This document shows positions 16,887 through 26,158 of a DNA stretch of 64,000 nucleotides, in pieces. Position numbers and translations under genes: made by a program. This stretch comes from Plantactinospora mayteni (lineage in GTDB: Bacteria; Actinomycetota; Actinomycetes; Mycobacteriales; Micromonosporaceae). Position 1 is the first letter of the stretch, and each line of letters begins with the position of its first letter. Under the pieces are notes generated by a model. The model searched no databases and was not told the origin of the DNA. It worked only from the letters and a program-made list of their open reading frames with translations. The stretch covers positions 310,001 through 374,000 of the forward strand of contig NZ_BONX01000012.1 in NCBI RefSeq assembly GCF_016862935.1, given 5' to 3'.

Positions 16887-17136
16887 GGACGCGCCTTCCC
16901 GCGGTTTGTCGGGACAGGCTTCTCGACGGTTGTCGGGACAGGGCAGCGGCCACGGCCCCGGGGCACCGCGGGTCGTGGCTCTGCTCCCGCCCTGTCCAGC
17001 AGGTACTCCGGCCCCGACGGCACGACGCCGACCGGACGAGGCGGGCTCGCGGCGGAAGTGGGCCCTCCGCGACCGGGAGCCCGCTCCGGCATCGGGCCGC
17101 GGGGCCGGGCCTGCCTGCCTGCCGCCCGGGGTCGGA
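16887..17136. other. Spacer between convergent genes
   Basis: Contains two copies of GTCGGGACAGG (around 16908 and 16934) but no U-tailed terminator or gene that I can support. Confidence 0.4.
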
Positions 17137-17907
17137 TCACCGTTGCAGGCGTGCCGGACTGCCCGATCCGTCACGGCGCACCAGCCACGCCTCGGTGATG
17201 TGCGCGAACATCGCCTCGGCGGCGCCGTCCGGGTCCTGCGCGGCGATCCGGTCGTAGATGCGCCGGTGCCCCTCGTTGGACGCCACGCACAGCGCCCGTT
17301 CGGTCCGGCCCATGTACCGGGCGGTGTTGACAACCTGGCTCTCCAGCGACCGTACGACGCCGCGGGCGATCCGGTTCCCTGACGCCTGCATGACCGTGTC
17401 GTGGAAGGCGCGGTCGTGGTCGTGGTAGGCGACGTGGTCGTCCACCATCTCGTCCATCCGGTCCACCAGGTCGCGCAGTCGTTGCAGGGTCTCCGGGTCG
17501 GCCAGCCGGGCGGCCACGTTCGCCATGTCCGACTCCAGCACCCGCCGGGTCACGACGAGATCGTCGAGGATCGCCAGGGTGTCGTCCTGGGCGATGGTCG
17601 CGCCGAGGACCAGTTCGTCGAGCATGTCCCACATCGACGGCGGGGTGACCGTCGTACCGCTGCCCTGCCGGACCTGCACCAGCCCCTTCTCCTGGAGGAT
17701 CTTCACGGCCTCCCGGACGACGGTCCGGCTGACCGAGAAGGTCTCGCAGAGGATCGGCTCGGGCGGCAGCGGCGTGCCGGACGGGTGCTGCCCACCGACG
17801 ATCCGCTCCACCAGTTCCGCGGTCACCGCCCTGGCCAGGTTGGCCGGTCGCCGCGACCACGCCGGGCGTGCCGGAGCGCCCGGATCCGCTTCCCGCGATG
17901 TCGTCAT
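17137..17907 (-). CDS. FadR-subfamily GntR transcriptional regulator
   Basis: 256 residues. An N-terminal winged helix (residues about 20-90: SGTPLPPEPILCETFSVSR, then TVVREAVKILQEKGLV) is followed by an all-helical FCD ligand domain with metal-binding residues in DHDRAFHDTVM and ASNEGHRRIYDRI. FCD regulators commonly sense small organic or sugar acids. It is divergent from the ABC importer operon, and a palindrome sits inside that operon's promoter, so it most likely represses the operon until a sugar-acid inducer binds. ATG 17907 has GGAGGGGAC upstream. Confidence 0.9.
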   Translation of the reverse strand: MTTSREADPGAPARPAWSRRPANLARAVTAELVERIVGGQHPSGTPLPPEPILCETFSVSRTVVREAVKILQEKGLVQVRQGSGTTVTPPSMWDMLDELVLGATIAQDDTLAILDDLVVTRRVLESDMANVAARLADPETLQRLRDLVDRMDEMVDDHVAYHDHDRAFHDTVMQASGNRIARGVVRSLESQVVNTARYMGRTERALCVASNEGHRRIYDRIAAQDPDGAAEAMFAHITEAWLVRRDGSGSPARLQR

Positions 17908-17970
17908 GTCCCCTCCGGGGTGCCGTCGCACGTATGGATACGACGGCGTGTTCAGTGTACGGCCCGACTA

Positions 17971-17999
17971 TTGACGTCAGACGTCATACGAGTTACCTT
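17971..17999 (+). promoter_or_regulatory. Promoter of the sugar ABC operon with GntR operator in the spacer
   Basis: TTGACG (17971-17976), 17-bp spacer, TACCTT (17994-17999). The 15-bp palindrome TGACGTC-A-GACGTCA (17972-17986) covers the -35 and half of the spacer, and CATACGAGTTAC (17985-17996) runs into the -10. A bound GntR dimer would block RNA polymerase. Confidence 0.6.
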
Positions 18000-18063
18000 C
18001 GCCGCAATCTAGCAACACCCCGGGCCGCCCGGTCGGCCACTCCCCATGAAGGTGAGCAGCGCG

Positions 18064-19332
18064 ATGAAGCAGCGAGCAGTCTGGTCAGCCATCCTCGTTG
18101 CGGGATTGGCGATGGCCGGCTGCGGAAGCGCCACAGGATCCGGTTCCTCGTCCTCGGACTCCGGGGACAAACTGGTGGTCTGGGACTGGAAATCCGGTGA
18201 ACCCGCAGCCGCAACCTATATCGAGAAGGCGAAGGTCGACTTCGCCAAGAAGCACCCCGACGTCACCGTCGAGTTCGTGGCGCAGCCGTTCGACCAGTAC
18301 TACACCCTGCTGGGTGCGGCCATCCAGGCCGGCAAGGGGCCGGACGTCGTCCTCTTCAACGGCGGCGGCCAGATCCGCGACCGGGTGAGCGCACTCCTGC
18401 CCCTGGACGAGTACGTGGCCGAGGACCGGCAACGACTGGCCGGCTGGGAGGCGTTCACCGCCGCCGACAAGACCTACGCCAGCCCGGTCACGCTGCAGGG
18501 GCACCCGATCTACTACAACAAGTCGCTCTACGAGAAGGCCGGACTCGACCCGGCGAACCCGGCCGGTACGTGGAACGAGTTCGTCGCCAACTGCGCCACC
18601 ATCACCAGCAGGACCGGCGCCAGGTGCTTCGCCCTCGGCAACAAGGAGGGCTACGGCATCCAGTTCTGGCTCTCGGGACTGGCCTCGGGCGTCCTCACCA
18701 CCGCCGAGTACGACGCCTGGATCGCCGGCAAGCGCGACTGGAACTCGCCGAACGTCAAGCGGATCTTCCAGCTCTGGAAGGAGGCCGGCGACAGCAAACT
18801 GAACAACGACGGAGCCAACTCGACCGCGATGTTCAACGACTCCTTCGCGCTCTTCCAGTCCGGCAAGGCCGCCCACGTCATCGGGCTGATGTCGGACGTG
18901 GGGCACTGGAAGGACTTCAACGAGTTCCTGACGCCGGAGAAGCTCGGCGTGATGGGCGCACCGGTGGTCACCCCCGGCACCACCCCGAGCCTGCCGTACG
19001 ACGGCGGCATCGGGTACGGCGTCACGAAGTGGACGAAGGACCCGAGGGTGGCCGCCGACCTGGTGCGCTCACTGACCTCGACCGAGGCCCTGAAGGCGTT
19101 CTTCGCCGATGCCGGCGCCATCGCCGCCGACACCACGATCGACGCGACCCAGGCCGGCCCCGCCGTCGGGACCATGATCTCGGAGTTGAAGTCCGGCAGG
19201 CCGGCGCTGCACGTCGCGCTCTCCTCGGAGGCGCTGGACCTGATGGGACGACTCTCCCAGCAGCTCCTGAGCGGCTCGGTCACCGTCGACGAGGTCGCCA
19301 AGCAGATGGCCGCGGTCGACAAGGCGGGGTGA
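18064..19332 (+). CDS. Sugar ABC transporter substrate-binding lipoprotein
   Basis: 422 residues, exported and lipid-anchored. The lipobox LAMAGC places the anchored Cys at residue 20, followed by a Ser/Gly linker and a cluster-B periplasmic-binding fold (KLVVWDWKSGEPAAATYIEK; GKGPDVVLFNGGG; GYGIQFWLSGLA). Delivers an oligosaccharide to the two permeases that follow. The ATG at 18064 is chosen over 18046 because AAGGTGAG precedes it and a normal signal peptide results. First gene of a four-gene operon. Confidence 0.92.
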   Translation: MKQRAVWSAILVAGLAMAGCGSATGSGSSSSDSGDKLVVWDWKSGEPAAATYIEKAKVDFAKKHPDVTVEFVAQPFDQYYTLLGAAIQAGKGPDVVLFNGGGQIRDRVSALLPLDEYVAEDRQRLAGWEAFTAADKTYASPVTLQGHPIYYNKSLYEKAGLDPANPAGTWNEFVANCATITSRTGARCFALGNKEGYGIQFWLSGLASGVLTTAEYDAWIAGKRDWNSPNVKRIFQLWKEAGDSKLNNDGANSTAMFNDSFALFQSGKAAHVIGLMSDVGHWKDFNEFLTPEKLGVMGAPVVTPGTTPSLPYDGGIGYGVTKWTKDPRVAADLVRSLTSTEALKAFFADAGAIAADTTIDATQAGPAVGTMISELKSGRPALHVALSSEALDLMGRLSQQLLSGSVTVDEVAKQMAAVDKAG

Positions 19333-19336
19333 TCAG

Positions 19337-20311
19337 GTGTCGATCCGAGAGACCGTGTCGTCGGTCCGCCCGGCTCCGGCCGGGCGGACCGGCGAGGCTG
19401 CCCGAGGCACGCTCGGCGGCCGTACCCGGCCGCGGCGGCGTTCCCGCAGCCTGACCGCCGAGCGCCTGGCGCCGTACGTGCTGGTGGCGCCGGCCGTCCT
19501 GATCATCGTGGTACTGCGGCTCTGGCCGCTGCTGCTCGGGGTCAACTTCTCCTTCACCGGTGACGGCGACCGCAACGGCACGGCGGTCGGCCTCGACAAC
19601 TACCTCCGCCTGCTTGACGACCCGCTGTTCCGGCAGGCGCTGCGGAACGTGGGACTGCTCGTGCTGCTGCTGCCGGTGGCGGTGGCCATTCCGGGCCTGC
19701 TCGCGACGTTCATCTTCCTGCGCGTCCCCGGGCACCGGCTCTACCGCAGCGTCTACTTCTTCCCGGCCGTACTCTCCCCGGTCATCGTCGGCGCGATCTT
19801 CAACCTCCTGCTCGCGTTCGACGGCCCGGCCAACACACTGCTCGGCTCGGTCGGCCTCGGTCCGGTGGACTGGCTCGGCGACCCGGACGTCGCGATGTTC
19901 GTCGTGGTCGGCGTACACGTCTGGGCGACCTTCGGGATGGCCCTGGTGATCTTCCTGGCCGGCTTCGCGACCCTGGACGCCGCGTTGCTCGACGCCGCCC
20001 GGGTCGACGGCGCGACACTGCCGCAGACCATCTGGCACGTAATCGTCCCCGGTCTGACCCGCACCATCCAGTTCGTCTTCGTGACCACGATGATCGGGAT
20101 GCTGACCTCCATGTTCGGCCTGCTCTACGTCATGACCAGCGGTGGACCGGAGGGCTCCACCTATCTGCCGGAGTACTACATCTGGATCCAGCAGGGTCAG
20201 ATGAACCGTCCGGCCCTGGCGTCGGCCGCGTCGACGGTGCTCTTCGTGATCATGCTGGCCGTGGGCCTGCTCCAGATCAGGCTGCTCCGGCGGGCCGGGA
20301 GGGTGGACTGA
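19337..20311 (+). CDS. Carbohydrate ABC transporter permease (MalF type)
   Basis: 324-residue inner-membrane subunit of a CUT1 importer, with six hydrophobic segments from residue 45 on and a basic cytosolic N terminus. The EAA loop that docks the ATPase is LLDAARVDGATLPQTIWHVI near residue 217. GTG 19337 lies four nt after the binding-protein stop, so translation is probably coupled. The operon lacks an ATPase gene, as is usual in actinobacteria that share one MsiK-type ATPase among sugar importers. Confidence 0.92.
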   Translation: MSIRETVSSVRPAPAGRTGEAARGTLGGRTRPRRRSRSLTAERLAPYVLVAPAVLIIVVLRLWPLLLGVNFSFTGDGDRNGTAVGLDNYLRLLDDPLFRQALRNVGLLVLLLPVAVAIPGLLATFIFLRVPGHRLYRSVYFFPAVLSPVIVGAIFNLLLAFDGPANTLLGSVGLGPVDWLGDPDVAMFVVVGVHVWATFGMALVIFLAGFATLDAALLDAARVDGATLPQTIWHVIVPGLTRTIQFVFVTTMIGMLTSMFGLLYVMTSGGPEGSTYLPEYYIWIQQGQMNRPALASAASTVLFVIMLAVGLLQIRLLRRAGRVD

Positions 20312-21138
20312 TGTCCCGGATCGGCTGGGGCCGGTGGTTCGTCGCGATCCCGATGGCCCTGCTCGCGCTGGCCACGGTCTACCCCCTGGTGTTCACCGCC
20401 AACGTCGCGATGAAGACCCGGCGGGAGTACATCCTGGACCGCTTCTCGCTGACCGGCGCGCTGCGCTGGGAGAACGTCGTCACCGCGTGGACCAGCGTCG
20501 GCATGGGCCGGTACTTCGTCAACTCGCTCGTCGTGGTGACGTCCTCGGTGCTGCTGTTGCTGCTGTTCGGCTCGATGGCCGGCTTCGCGCTGAGCCAGCT
20601 GCGGTTCCGCGGATCGTCGGCGCTCTTCCTGTGCTGTCTCGCCGGGCTCTTCGTCCCGTTCCAGGTGATCATGGTGCCGCTCGCCAGGATCATGGCGGAC
20701 AGCGGCCTGCTCGACACGTACCCCGGGCTGGTCCTCGTGTACGTGGCGCAGTTCCTCCCCTTCACGGTGTTCCTGATGACGAGCTACTACAAGGCCATCC
20801 CGGTGGAGATCATCGACGCGGCCCGGATCGACGGCAACAGCGTGTACGGGGTCTACCGGCGGATCATGCTGCCGCTGGGCACCCCGGCCCTGCTGTCGGT
20901 CGGCATCCTCAACGCGCTGTTCTGCTGGAATGACGTCCTGATGGCGCTGGTGGTCATGCCCTCGGCCGAGCACCGCACCCTGATGGTCGGGGTGACCTCG
21001 CTGCGCGGGCAGTACTCCGACGACATCCCGAGCTTCGCCGCCGGGGTCATGATCGCCGCCATCCCCGTCCTGCTGGTCTACCTCTTCCTCCAGCGCCAGA
21101 TCGCCGACGGTGTCGCCGCCGGTTCCACGAAGGGCTGA
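20311..21138 (+). CDS. Carbohydrate ABC transporter permease (MalG type)
   Basis: 275 residues, six membrane segments (first at residues 9-30). The EAA loop is EIIDAARIDGNSVYGVYRRI near residue 168. Its ATG shares one base with the stop of the upstream permease, so the two subunits are translated together and form the channel. The stop is one nt before the next start. Confidence 0.93.
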   Translation: MSRIGWGRWFVAIPMALLALATVYPLVFTANVAMKTRREYILDRFSLTGALRWENVVTAWTSVGMGRYFVNSLVVVTSSVLLLLLFGSMAGFALSQLRFRGSSALFLCCLAGLFVPFQVIMVPLARIMADSGLLDTYPGLVLVYVAQFLPFTVFLMTSYYKAIPVEIIDAARIDGNSVYGVYRRIMLPLGTPALLSVGILNALFCWNDVLMALVVMPSAEHRTLMVGVTSLRGQYSDDIPSFAAGVMIAAIPVLLVYLFLQRQIADGVAAGSTKG

Positions 21139-21139
21139 C

Positions 21140-22351
21140 ATGCGGATCACCGGGTACCGGACCCTCAGCACCGTCCAGGAATGGGGGCGGCCCGTCGGCG
21201 ACGCCAACGGGGTCTACCCGGACGGCGTCACCTCGCTGCCGATCGTCGTCGTCGAGACCGACGAGGGGATCACCGGGGTGGGCTTCGGGCCGCACGTCGA
21301 GATCGAGCGGATCTTCGCGGCCGTGGAGGGCGAGGATCCCCGTGCCGTGACGGCGCTCTACGACCGGATGCTGCGGCAGACCTTCAAGGCCGGCCACGCG
21401 GGGCAGGTCTTCGGCACCATCGGTGCGATCGACACTGCCCTATGGGATATCAAGGCCAAGGCGGCCGGGGAGCCGCTCTGGCGGCTGCTGGGCGGACGCG
21501 ATCGGCGGGTCCCGGCGTACGCCTCCGGCCTGGACATCGGGTTGACCGACGACGAACTCGTCGCGGAATACCAGGTCTACGCCCGGCACGGGCTGCGGGC
21601 CGCCAAGCTCAAGGGTGGCCTCGACATCGACCGGGACCGGGACCGCCTGTGCCTGGTCCGAGACGTGCTGGCCGAGGCAGCCCCCGGGCAGCGGCCGGGG
21701 CTGATGCTCGACGTCAACGAGGCGTGGACCCGCAAGCAGGCCGTCCGGCACGTCGGCGAACTGGAGCGCGTCCTGGATCTCATCTGGATCGAGGAGCCGG
21801 TCCGGCGCTGGGACGCCGACGGCCTGGCCGCGGTCAGCCGGGGGGTCCGCGCCTCGGTGGCCACCGGGGAGAACCTCACCGGGCTCGAACAGTACCGCCC
21901 GCTGATCGCGGCGGGGGCCGTGGACGTCGTCCAGACGTCCGCTGTCTGGGGAATCACCCACTTCCTCCGGGTGGCCGCCCTCGCACACGCCCACGACCTG
22001 CCGGTCAGCCCGATCGGCAACAGTCCGGCCGGGCTGCTGCACGCCGCCACCTCGGTGCCGAACCACCTGGTCAGCGAATTGCAGGACCTGCACCGCCCGA
22101 TCGGGGTCGCCATCGACCTGCACGTCGAGGACGGCGCCTTCGTCCTCGGCGACTCGCCCGGCCTCGGTGTACGGGTCGACGAGGATGCGATCGGGCGGTC
22201 GACCCGTACGCCAGGAGGCGGGACCGCGGAGAGCCCGAACGTCCGGCCGGAACGGGCCGGGCGGCGGCTGCTGGCCGGGGCCGACGGCGCCCGCCCGCTG
22301 CTCCCGGTCGGCGTCGGCACCACCGCCAACCACCGGCGGCGCGGTCCCTGA
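21140..22351 (+). CDS. Enolase-superfamily enzyme (mandelate racemase/muconate lactonizing type)
   Basis: 403 residues, cytosolic. N-terminal capping domain, then a TIM barrel with KxK (AAKLKGG near 157) and the three metal ligands: Asp in LMLDVNEAW, Glu in WIEEPV and Glu in ATGENL. Relatives dehydrate acid sugars such as rhamnonate or galactonate. The usual Asp of strand 6 (QPD) is replaced by QTS, and the strand-7 PH motif reads SPIGNSP, so the His-Asp dyad of the MR subgroup is missing. A 45-residue Arg/Pro-rich tail follows the barrel. Last gene of the importer operon. ATG 21140 is one nt after the permease stop. Substrate unknown. Confidence 0.88.
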   Translation: MRITGYRTLSTVQEWGRPVGDANGVYPDGVTSLPIVVVETDEGITGVGFGPHVEIERIFAAVEGEDPRAVTALYDRMLRQTFKAGHAGQVFGTIGAIDTALWDIKAKAAGEPLWRLLGGRDRRVPAYASGLDIGLTDDELVAEYQVYARHGLRAAKLKGGLDIDRDRDRLCLVRDVLAEAAPGQRPGLMLDVNEAWTRKQAVRHVGELERVLDLIWIEEPVRRWDADGLAAVSRGVRASVATGENLTGLEQYRPLIAAGAVDVVQTSAVWGITHFLRVAALAHAHDLPVSPIGNSPAGLLHAATSVPNHLVSELQDLHRPIGVAIDLHVEDGAFVLGDSPGLGVRVDEDAIGRSTRTPGGGTAESPNVRPERAGRRLLAGADGARPLLPVGVGTTANHRRRGP

Positions 22352-22456
22352 CCCGCCGCCGGCTCTCCGCACCGCGACCGTGTCGGCGGCCCGTGGCAAC
22401 GGACAACCGAACACCGGGACGGAGGCCGGGGAGCGGCCGGCGCTGGCTGAGCCCCC

Positions 22457-22513
22457 GCCCGCACGGCATCCCCCGCCCGTACGGCATCCCGGCCCGCACG
22501 GCATCCCGGCCCG
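22457..22513. repeat. Short tandem repeat, about 17 bp, three copies
   Basis: GCCCGNACGGCATCCC occurs three times in tandem (22457, 22475, 22492) with a fourth partial copy, in the gap between convergent genes. Confidence 0.7.
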
Positions 22514-22535
22514 GTCCGGCCACCGGCGGCACAGA

Positions 22536-22577
22536 CCCGGTCGGGACCGGCTCGCCCGGAGCCTGGTCCCGACCGGG
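22536..22577. terminator. Hairpin between the sugar operon and the ThuA gene
   Basis: Perfect 13-bp arms (CCCGGTCGGGACC at 22536-22548 and its complement at 22565-22577) with a 16-nt loop, between two convergent transcription units. Probably a bidirectional terminator; no T-run. Confidence 0.55.
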
Positions 22578-22609
22578 CCGTCACCGGCCTACGCGTCGAG
22601 CCGAACGCG

Positions 22610-25600
22610 TCAGGCCACGGTGAACCGCCACTGCTGGTTGGTACCGCTGTGACAGCTCCACTGCAACAGCCGGGCCCCGTCGGCGGTGCCGCCGCCGTCG
22701 ACGTCCACGCAGAGCCCGCTGGGCACGCTCTTGACCGTGTACACCCCGGAGGTTCCGGTGGCGGTGACGGTGAACTTCTGCCGGTCAGTGTTGTTGCAGG
22801 TGGCCTGCTGGAGGTAGGCACCCTGCGTGGTGGAGCCGCCGGTCACCTCGGCGCACTTGCCGCTGTGCCCGGCCTTCAGGTAGACCGCGCCGGCTCCGGC
22901 GTCGACGGCCTGCCACTTCTGGTTGTTGCCGCCGGTGGCCGCCCACTGGTGGATCTGGGCGCCGTCGGCGGTGGAGACGCCACTGACGTCCATCAGCTTC
23001 CCGCTGTGCTGCGCGGTGATCGTCCAGGTCTGGCCCGCCACGCCACCACCGGTGGTGGGTACCCCGACTCCGTTGCCGCCGAAGGTGTGCGAGTCGAGGT
23101 CGAACCAGTTGTTGGCGGTGCCCTTGAAGACCAGGTAGAGGGTGTGTGACCCGGCCACCGACGCCACGCTCACCGGCGGGGTGGACTGGTAGTTGTCCCA
23201 GCCACCGGTGCTCGGCACCGGGGTGGTGGCCAGCAGCGTGCCGGTCGGTGAACCGGCCCGCAACTCGATCGTGCCGCCACCGGACGGCGACGACAGCCGG
23301 TAGCTGACGTTCGTGATGCCCGACAGGCTCATCGGGGTGAACGCCACCCAGTCGTTGTTGGAGATGTCGCCGACCCGCTTGCCGCTCTCCGCACCGGCCT
23401 GGTCGACGACCCGCGTGCCGGACTGGCTGCTGTAGTACTCGGCCTGCTTGTGTTTCGGTTGCAGGATCGCCTGCGCACGGCCAGTGAGCGGGGCCGCGCC
23501 ACCGGCACCACCGTTGTCGGTGTAGTGCGCGTTCAGCACGTAGAACAGGTTGGCGCCGTCCGGATGACCGCCGAGCAGGTCGGTGGAGATCGTGCCGGAA
23601 CAGCCGGGGTACTCGGTGGTCTCGTGCGCGTGGTCGTCGTGGCCGAGGGCCGGGTTGAGGACCACGTCGGCGCAGTCGACTGGGTCGCCGCCCGGGTCCG
23701 AGACGGTGATCTGGTATGGCACCCGGTCGCCGAAGGTGAGCATGCCGCCGTTGGCCGGGGTAGTGATGGTGACCACCGGGGCGGTGTTGCCGACCGTGAT
23801 CTGTACGTTGGCGAAGCCGCTCTTGCCGCCGCCGTCGGTGACCTTCAACTGGGCCGTGTAGTTGCCGTTGGCGGTGTAGACGTGCGACGGGTTGGCTGCG
23901 GTCGAGGTGGTGCCGTCGCCGAAGGTCCACTGGTAGCGCAGCGTGTCGCCGGGGTCGGGATCGGCCGTACCGGCACTGCTGAACTGGACAGTGAGCGGGG
24001 CGTTGCCGCTGGTGGGCGTACCGGTGGCCTTGGCGATCGGCGACCGCCCGCCCTGGATGTAGTCGATCCGGTAGAGCCCGGAGTCGCTGTTGCCGCCGCC
24101 GAAGTTGGTGCCCCACTCCAGCAGGTAGAGCGAGCCGTCCCGGCCGAACTCCATGTCCATTGGCTTGTTGAAGTTGCCGGCCGGCAGGAACGGGTTGGTC
24201 CGGGTGACCGTGGTGGCGGAGTCGAAGTGCACCTCCTTGACGTAGTTGCGCGCCCACTCGTAGAAGAAGTGCACGCCGTCGTAGTACGGCGGGAACTTCG
24301 TCGCGGACGGGTTCGCCGGGTCGTACCGGTAGACCGGCCCGCCCATCGGCGCGGAGCCGCCGGAGCCGAGTTCCGGGAAGGTCGGCGAGGTGCCGTAGCC
24401 GTACCAGATCTGGGGTGTGACGACCGGCCGCAGGCTGGTCAGGCCGGTGTTGTTCGGCGAGTTGTTGACCGGCGCGGCGCAGTTGAACTTCGCGCCGACC
24501 ACACCGGTGTCCGGGTTGTACGGCGCGTACGGCTGGTTGTCGCCGTGGCAGAACGGCCAGCCGTAGTTGCCCGGGGACTTGATGACGTTGAGTTCGACGA
24601 GTCCCTCGGGACCCCGGTTGGTGGTCGGCGGGTTCCGGTCGGGCCCGTAGTCGGCCAGGTAGACCCAGCCGTTCGCCGGGTCGATGGAGAAGCGGAACGG
24701 GTTGCGGAAGCCCATCGCGTAGATCTCGGGCCGGGTCTGCGCGGTGCCCTGCGGATAGAGGTTGCCGGTCGGGACGGTGTAGCCGCCGCTGGCCGAGGGC
24801 TTGATCCGCAGCAGCTTGCCGCGCAGGTCGTTGGTGTTGCCGGCGGTCCGGGCGGCGTCGAGGTTCGCCTTGCCGGAACGCCAGTCGAGCGGGGCGTAGC
24901 CCTGCCAGTTGGGGTCGAGGTTCGGCGGGGTGTCGTCACCGGTGCCGATGTAGAGGTTTCCGTCCGGACCGAACTCGATGTACCCGCCGGTGTGGCCGGG
25001 CTCGGGGAACGTCCGGTCGCGGTACGCCGGGATGTCGATGATCCGGACCTCGCTGGAGAGGTTGAGGGTGTCGCCGGTGAGGGTGTACCGGGAGACCCGG
25101 TTGACGTCGGTCGAGCTGCTGGCCGGTGAGTGGTAGAGGTACACGTACCCGTTGCTGGCGAAGTCGGGGTCGAGCGCCATCCCGGTGAGGCCGTCCTCGC
25201 CGCCGGTATAGACGCTGAGCGTGCCGGCCGTGACGGTGAGGTTGGTCGACGGCTTGAAGATCTTCAGTTGGCCGGCCCGCTGCACGTAGAGCACGCGACC
25301 GTCGGGGGCCACCGCCAGGGCCATCGGGTCGACGGTGTTGTCGTCGAGGGTGCGCTTCTCGAAGTTGCCCCAGACGGTGCCGCCGCAGTCGCCGGGCTCG
25401 TTGCCGGCGGCCCACCTGACCCCGCCGAGGACGTGGTTGCGGAAGTTGGTCTCGCTGTAGGACTCGATGGCGTGCCCCATCGCGGTGGCCCAGACCCGCC
25501 CACCGGCGGCGTTGCGGCACCAGGAGATCGGGTGGTCCGGGCCCATCGCCCGGGAGCCGGGGTTGTAGGTGCGCTCGTCGGCGGTGACCAGGACGTGTAC

Positions 25601-26158
25601 GTCGCCGCGCGGGTTGCGGTCGAAGTTGTACCACTCCTCGCTGCGGTTCCAGCGGTCCGGCAGGCTGGCCGTCGACGGGTGCTTCTTGTCGGCGACGATG
25701 GCGGTGCCGGGCAGTACGCCGGGTGAGTGCTCCGGCATGTGTGCTCCGGCGTTCACCGTCTGGTCCCACCACGGGTACTCGCCCTCGATGCCCATGTCCG
25801 TGGCGTTGTGTACGGCGACGATGCCCTTGCCGCTGGCGAGGAAGCCCTCCACCGCCTGCCGCTGCGCGGCCGAGGTCCAGACCATGCCCGAGGTCTGGAA
25901 CATGATGAGGACGTCGAAGGTGGCCAGGTTGGCCGAGGTGAAGACGTTCGAGTCCTCGCTCTGTACCAGTTCGAAGTTGTTCGCCGCCGCCTGCTGCTGG
26001 AACATCGAGATCCCCGCGGGGATCGAGTCGTGCCGGTAGCCGGTGGTCTTGGTGAACAGCAGGGCCCGGAAGGCGGGGGCCGCCGACGCCGGCGGGACGA
26101 GTGCGAGTGCCAGCAGCAGGCCGGCCAGCACTCCGGTGATCAGTGTCTTGCGACGCAT
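22610..26158 (-). CDS. Secreted ThuA / PQQ-type beta-propeller / PKD / CBM6 / ricin-lectin protein
   Basis: 1182 residues, exported (signal peptide to VPPASA|APAF, about residue 28). In order: a ThuA-like domain (30-255; LLFTKTTGYRHDSIP, VWATAMGHAIES), a sorbosone/glucose-dehydrogenase-type beta-propeller (260-680; GHTGGYIEFGPDG with the PQQ-site His, then AMGFRNPFRF), a PKD domain (700-790; YQWTFGDGT), a bridge, a CBM6 (about 905-1030; VDQAGAESGKRVG) and a C-terminal ricin trefoil (QxW repeats NQKWQ, NQQWRF). This suggests oxidation of a polymer-bound sugar outside the cell. The ATG at 26158 begins a normal signal peptide; its ribosome site is weak. Exact reaction unknown. Confidence 0.85.
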   Translation of the reverse strand: MRRKTLITGVLAGLLLALALVPPASAAPAFRALLFTKTTGYRHDSIPAGISMFQQQAAANNFELVQSEDSNVFTSANLATFDVLIMFQTSGMVWTSAAQRQAVEGFLASGKGIVAVHNATDMGIEGEYPWWDQTVNAGAHMPEHSPGVLPGTAIVADKKHPSTASLPDRWNRSEEWYNFDRNPRGDVHVLVTADERTYNPGSRAMGPDHPISWCRNAAGGRVWATAMGHAIESYSETNFRNHVLGGVRWAAGNEPGDCGGTVWGNFEKRTLDDNTVDPMALAVAPDGRVLYVQRAGQLKIFKPSTNLTVTAGTLSVYTGGEDGLTGMALDPDFASNGYVYLYHSPASSSTDVNRVSRYTLTGDTLNLSSEVRIIDIPAYRDRTFPEPGHTGGYIEFGPDGNLYIGTGDDTPPNLDPNWQGYAPLDWRSGKANLDAARTAGNTNDLRGKLLRIKPSASGGYTVPTGNLYPQGTAQTRPEIYAMGFRNPFRFSIDPANGWVYLADYGPDRNPPTTNRGPEGLVELNVIKSPGNYGWPFCHGDNQPYAPYNPDTGVVGAKFNCAAPVNNSPNNTGLTSLRPVVTPQIWYGYGTSPTFPELGSGGSAPMGGPVYRYDPANPSATKFPPYYDGVHFFYEWARNYVKEVHFDSATTVTRTNPFLPAGNFNKPMDMEFGRDGSLYLLEWGTNFGGGNSDSGLYRIDYIQGGRSPIAKATGTPTSGNAPLTVQFSSAGTADPDPGDTLRYQWTFGDGTTSTAANPSHVYTANGNYTAQLKVTDGGGKSGFANVQITVGNTAPVVTITTPANGGMLTFGDRVPYQITVSDPGGDPVDCADVVLNPALGHDDHAHETTEYPGCSGTISTDLLGGHPDGANLFYVLNAHYTDNGGAGGAAPLTGRAQAILQPKHKQAEYYSSQSGTRVVDQAGAESGKRVGDISNNDWVAFTPMSLSGITNVSYRLSSPSGGGTIELRAGSPTGTLLATTPVPSTGGWDNYQSTPPVSVASVAGSHTLYLVFKGTANNWFDLDSHTFGGNGVGVPTTGGGVAGQTWTITAQHSGKLMDVSGVSTADGAQIHQWAATGGNNQKWQAVDAGAGAVYLKAGHSGKCAEVTGGSTTQGAYLQQATCNNTDRQKFTVTATGTSGVYTVKSVPSGLCVDVDGGGTADGARLLQWSCHSGTNQQWRFTVA

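Noticed and set aside
23450-25129. Plus-strand frame of over 500 codons inside the ThuA gene
   Set aside because: Antisense shadow of the beta-propeller; low-complexity Val/Arg/Gly composition.
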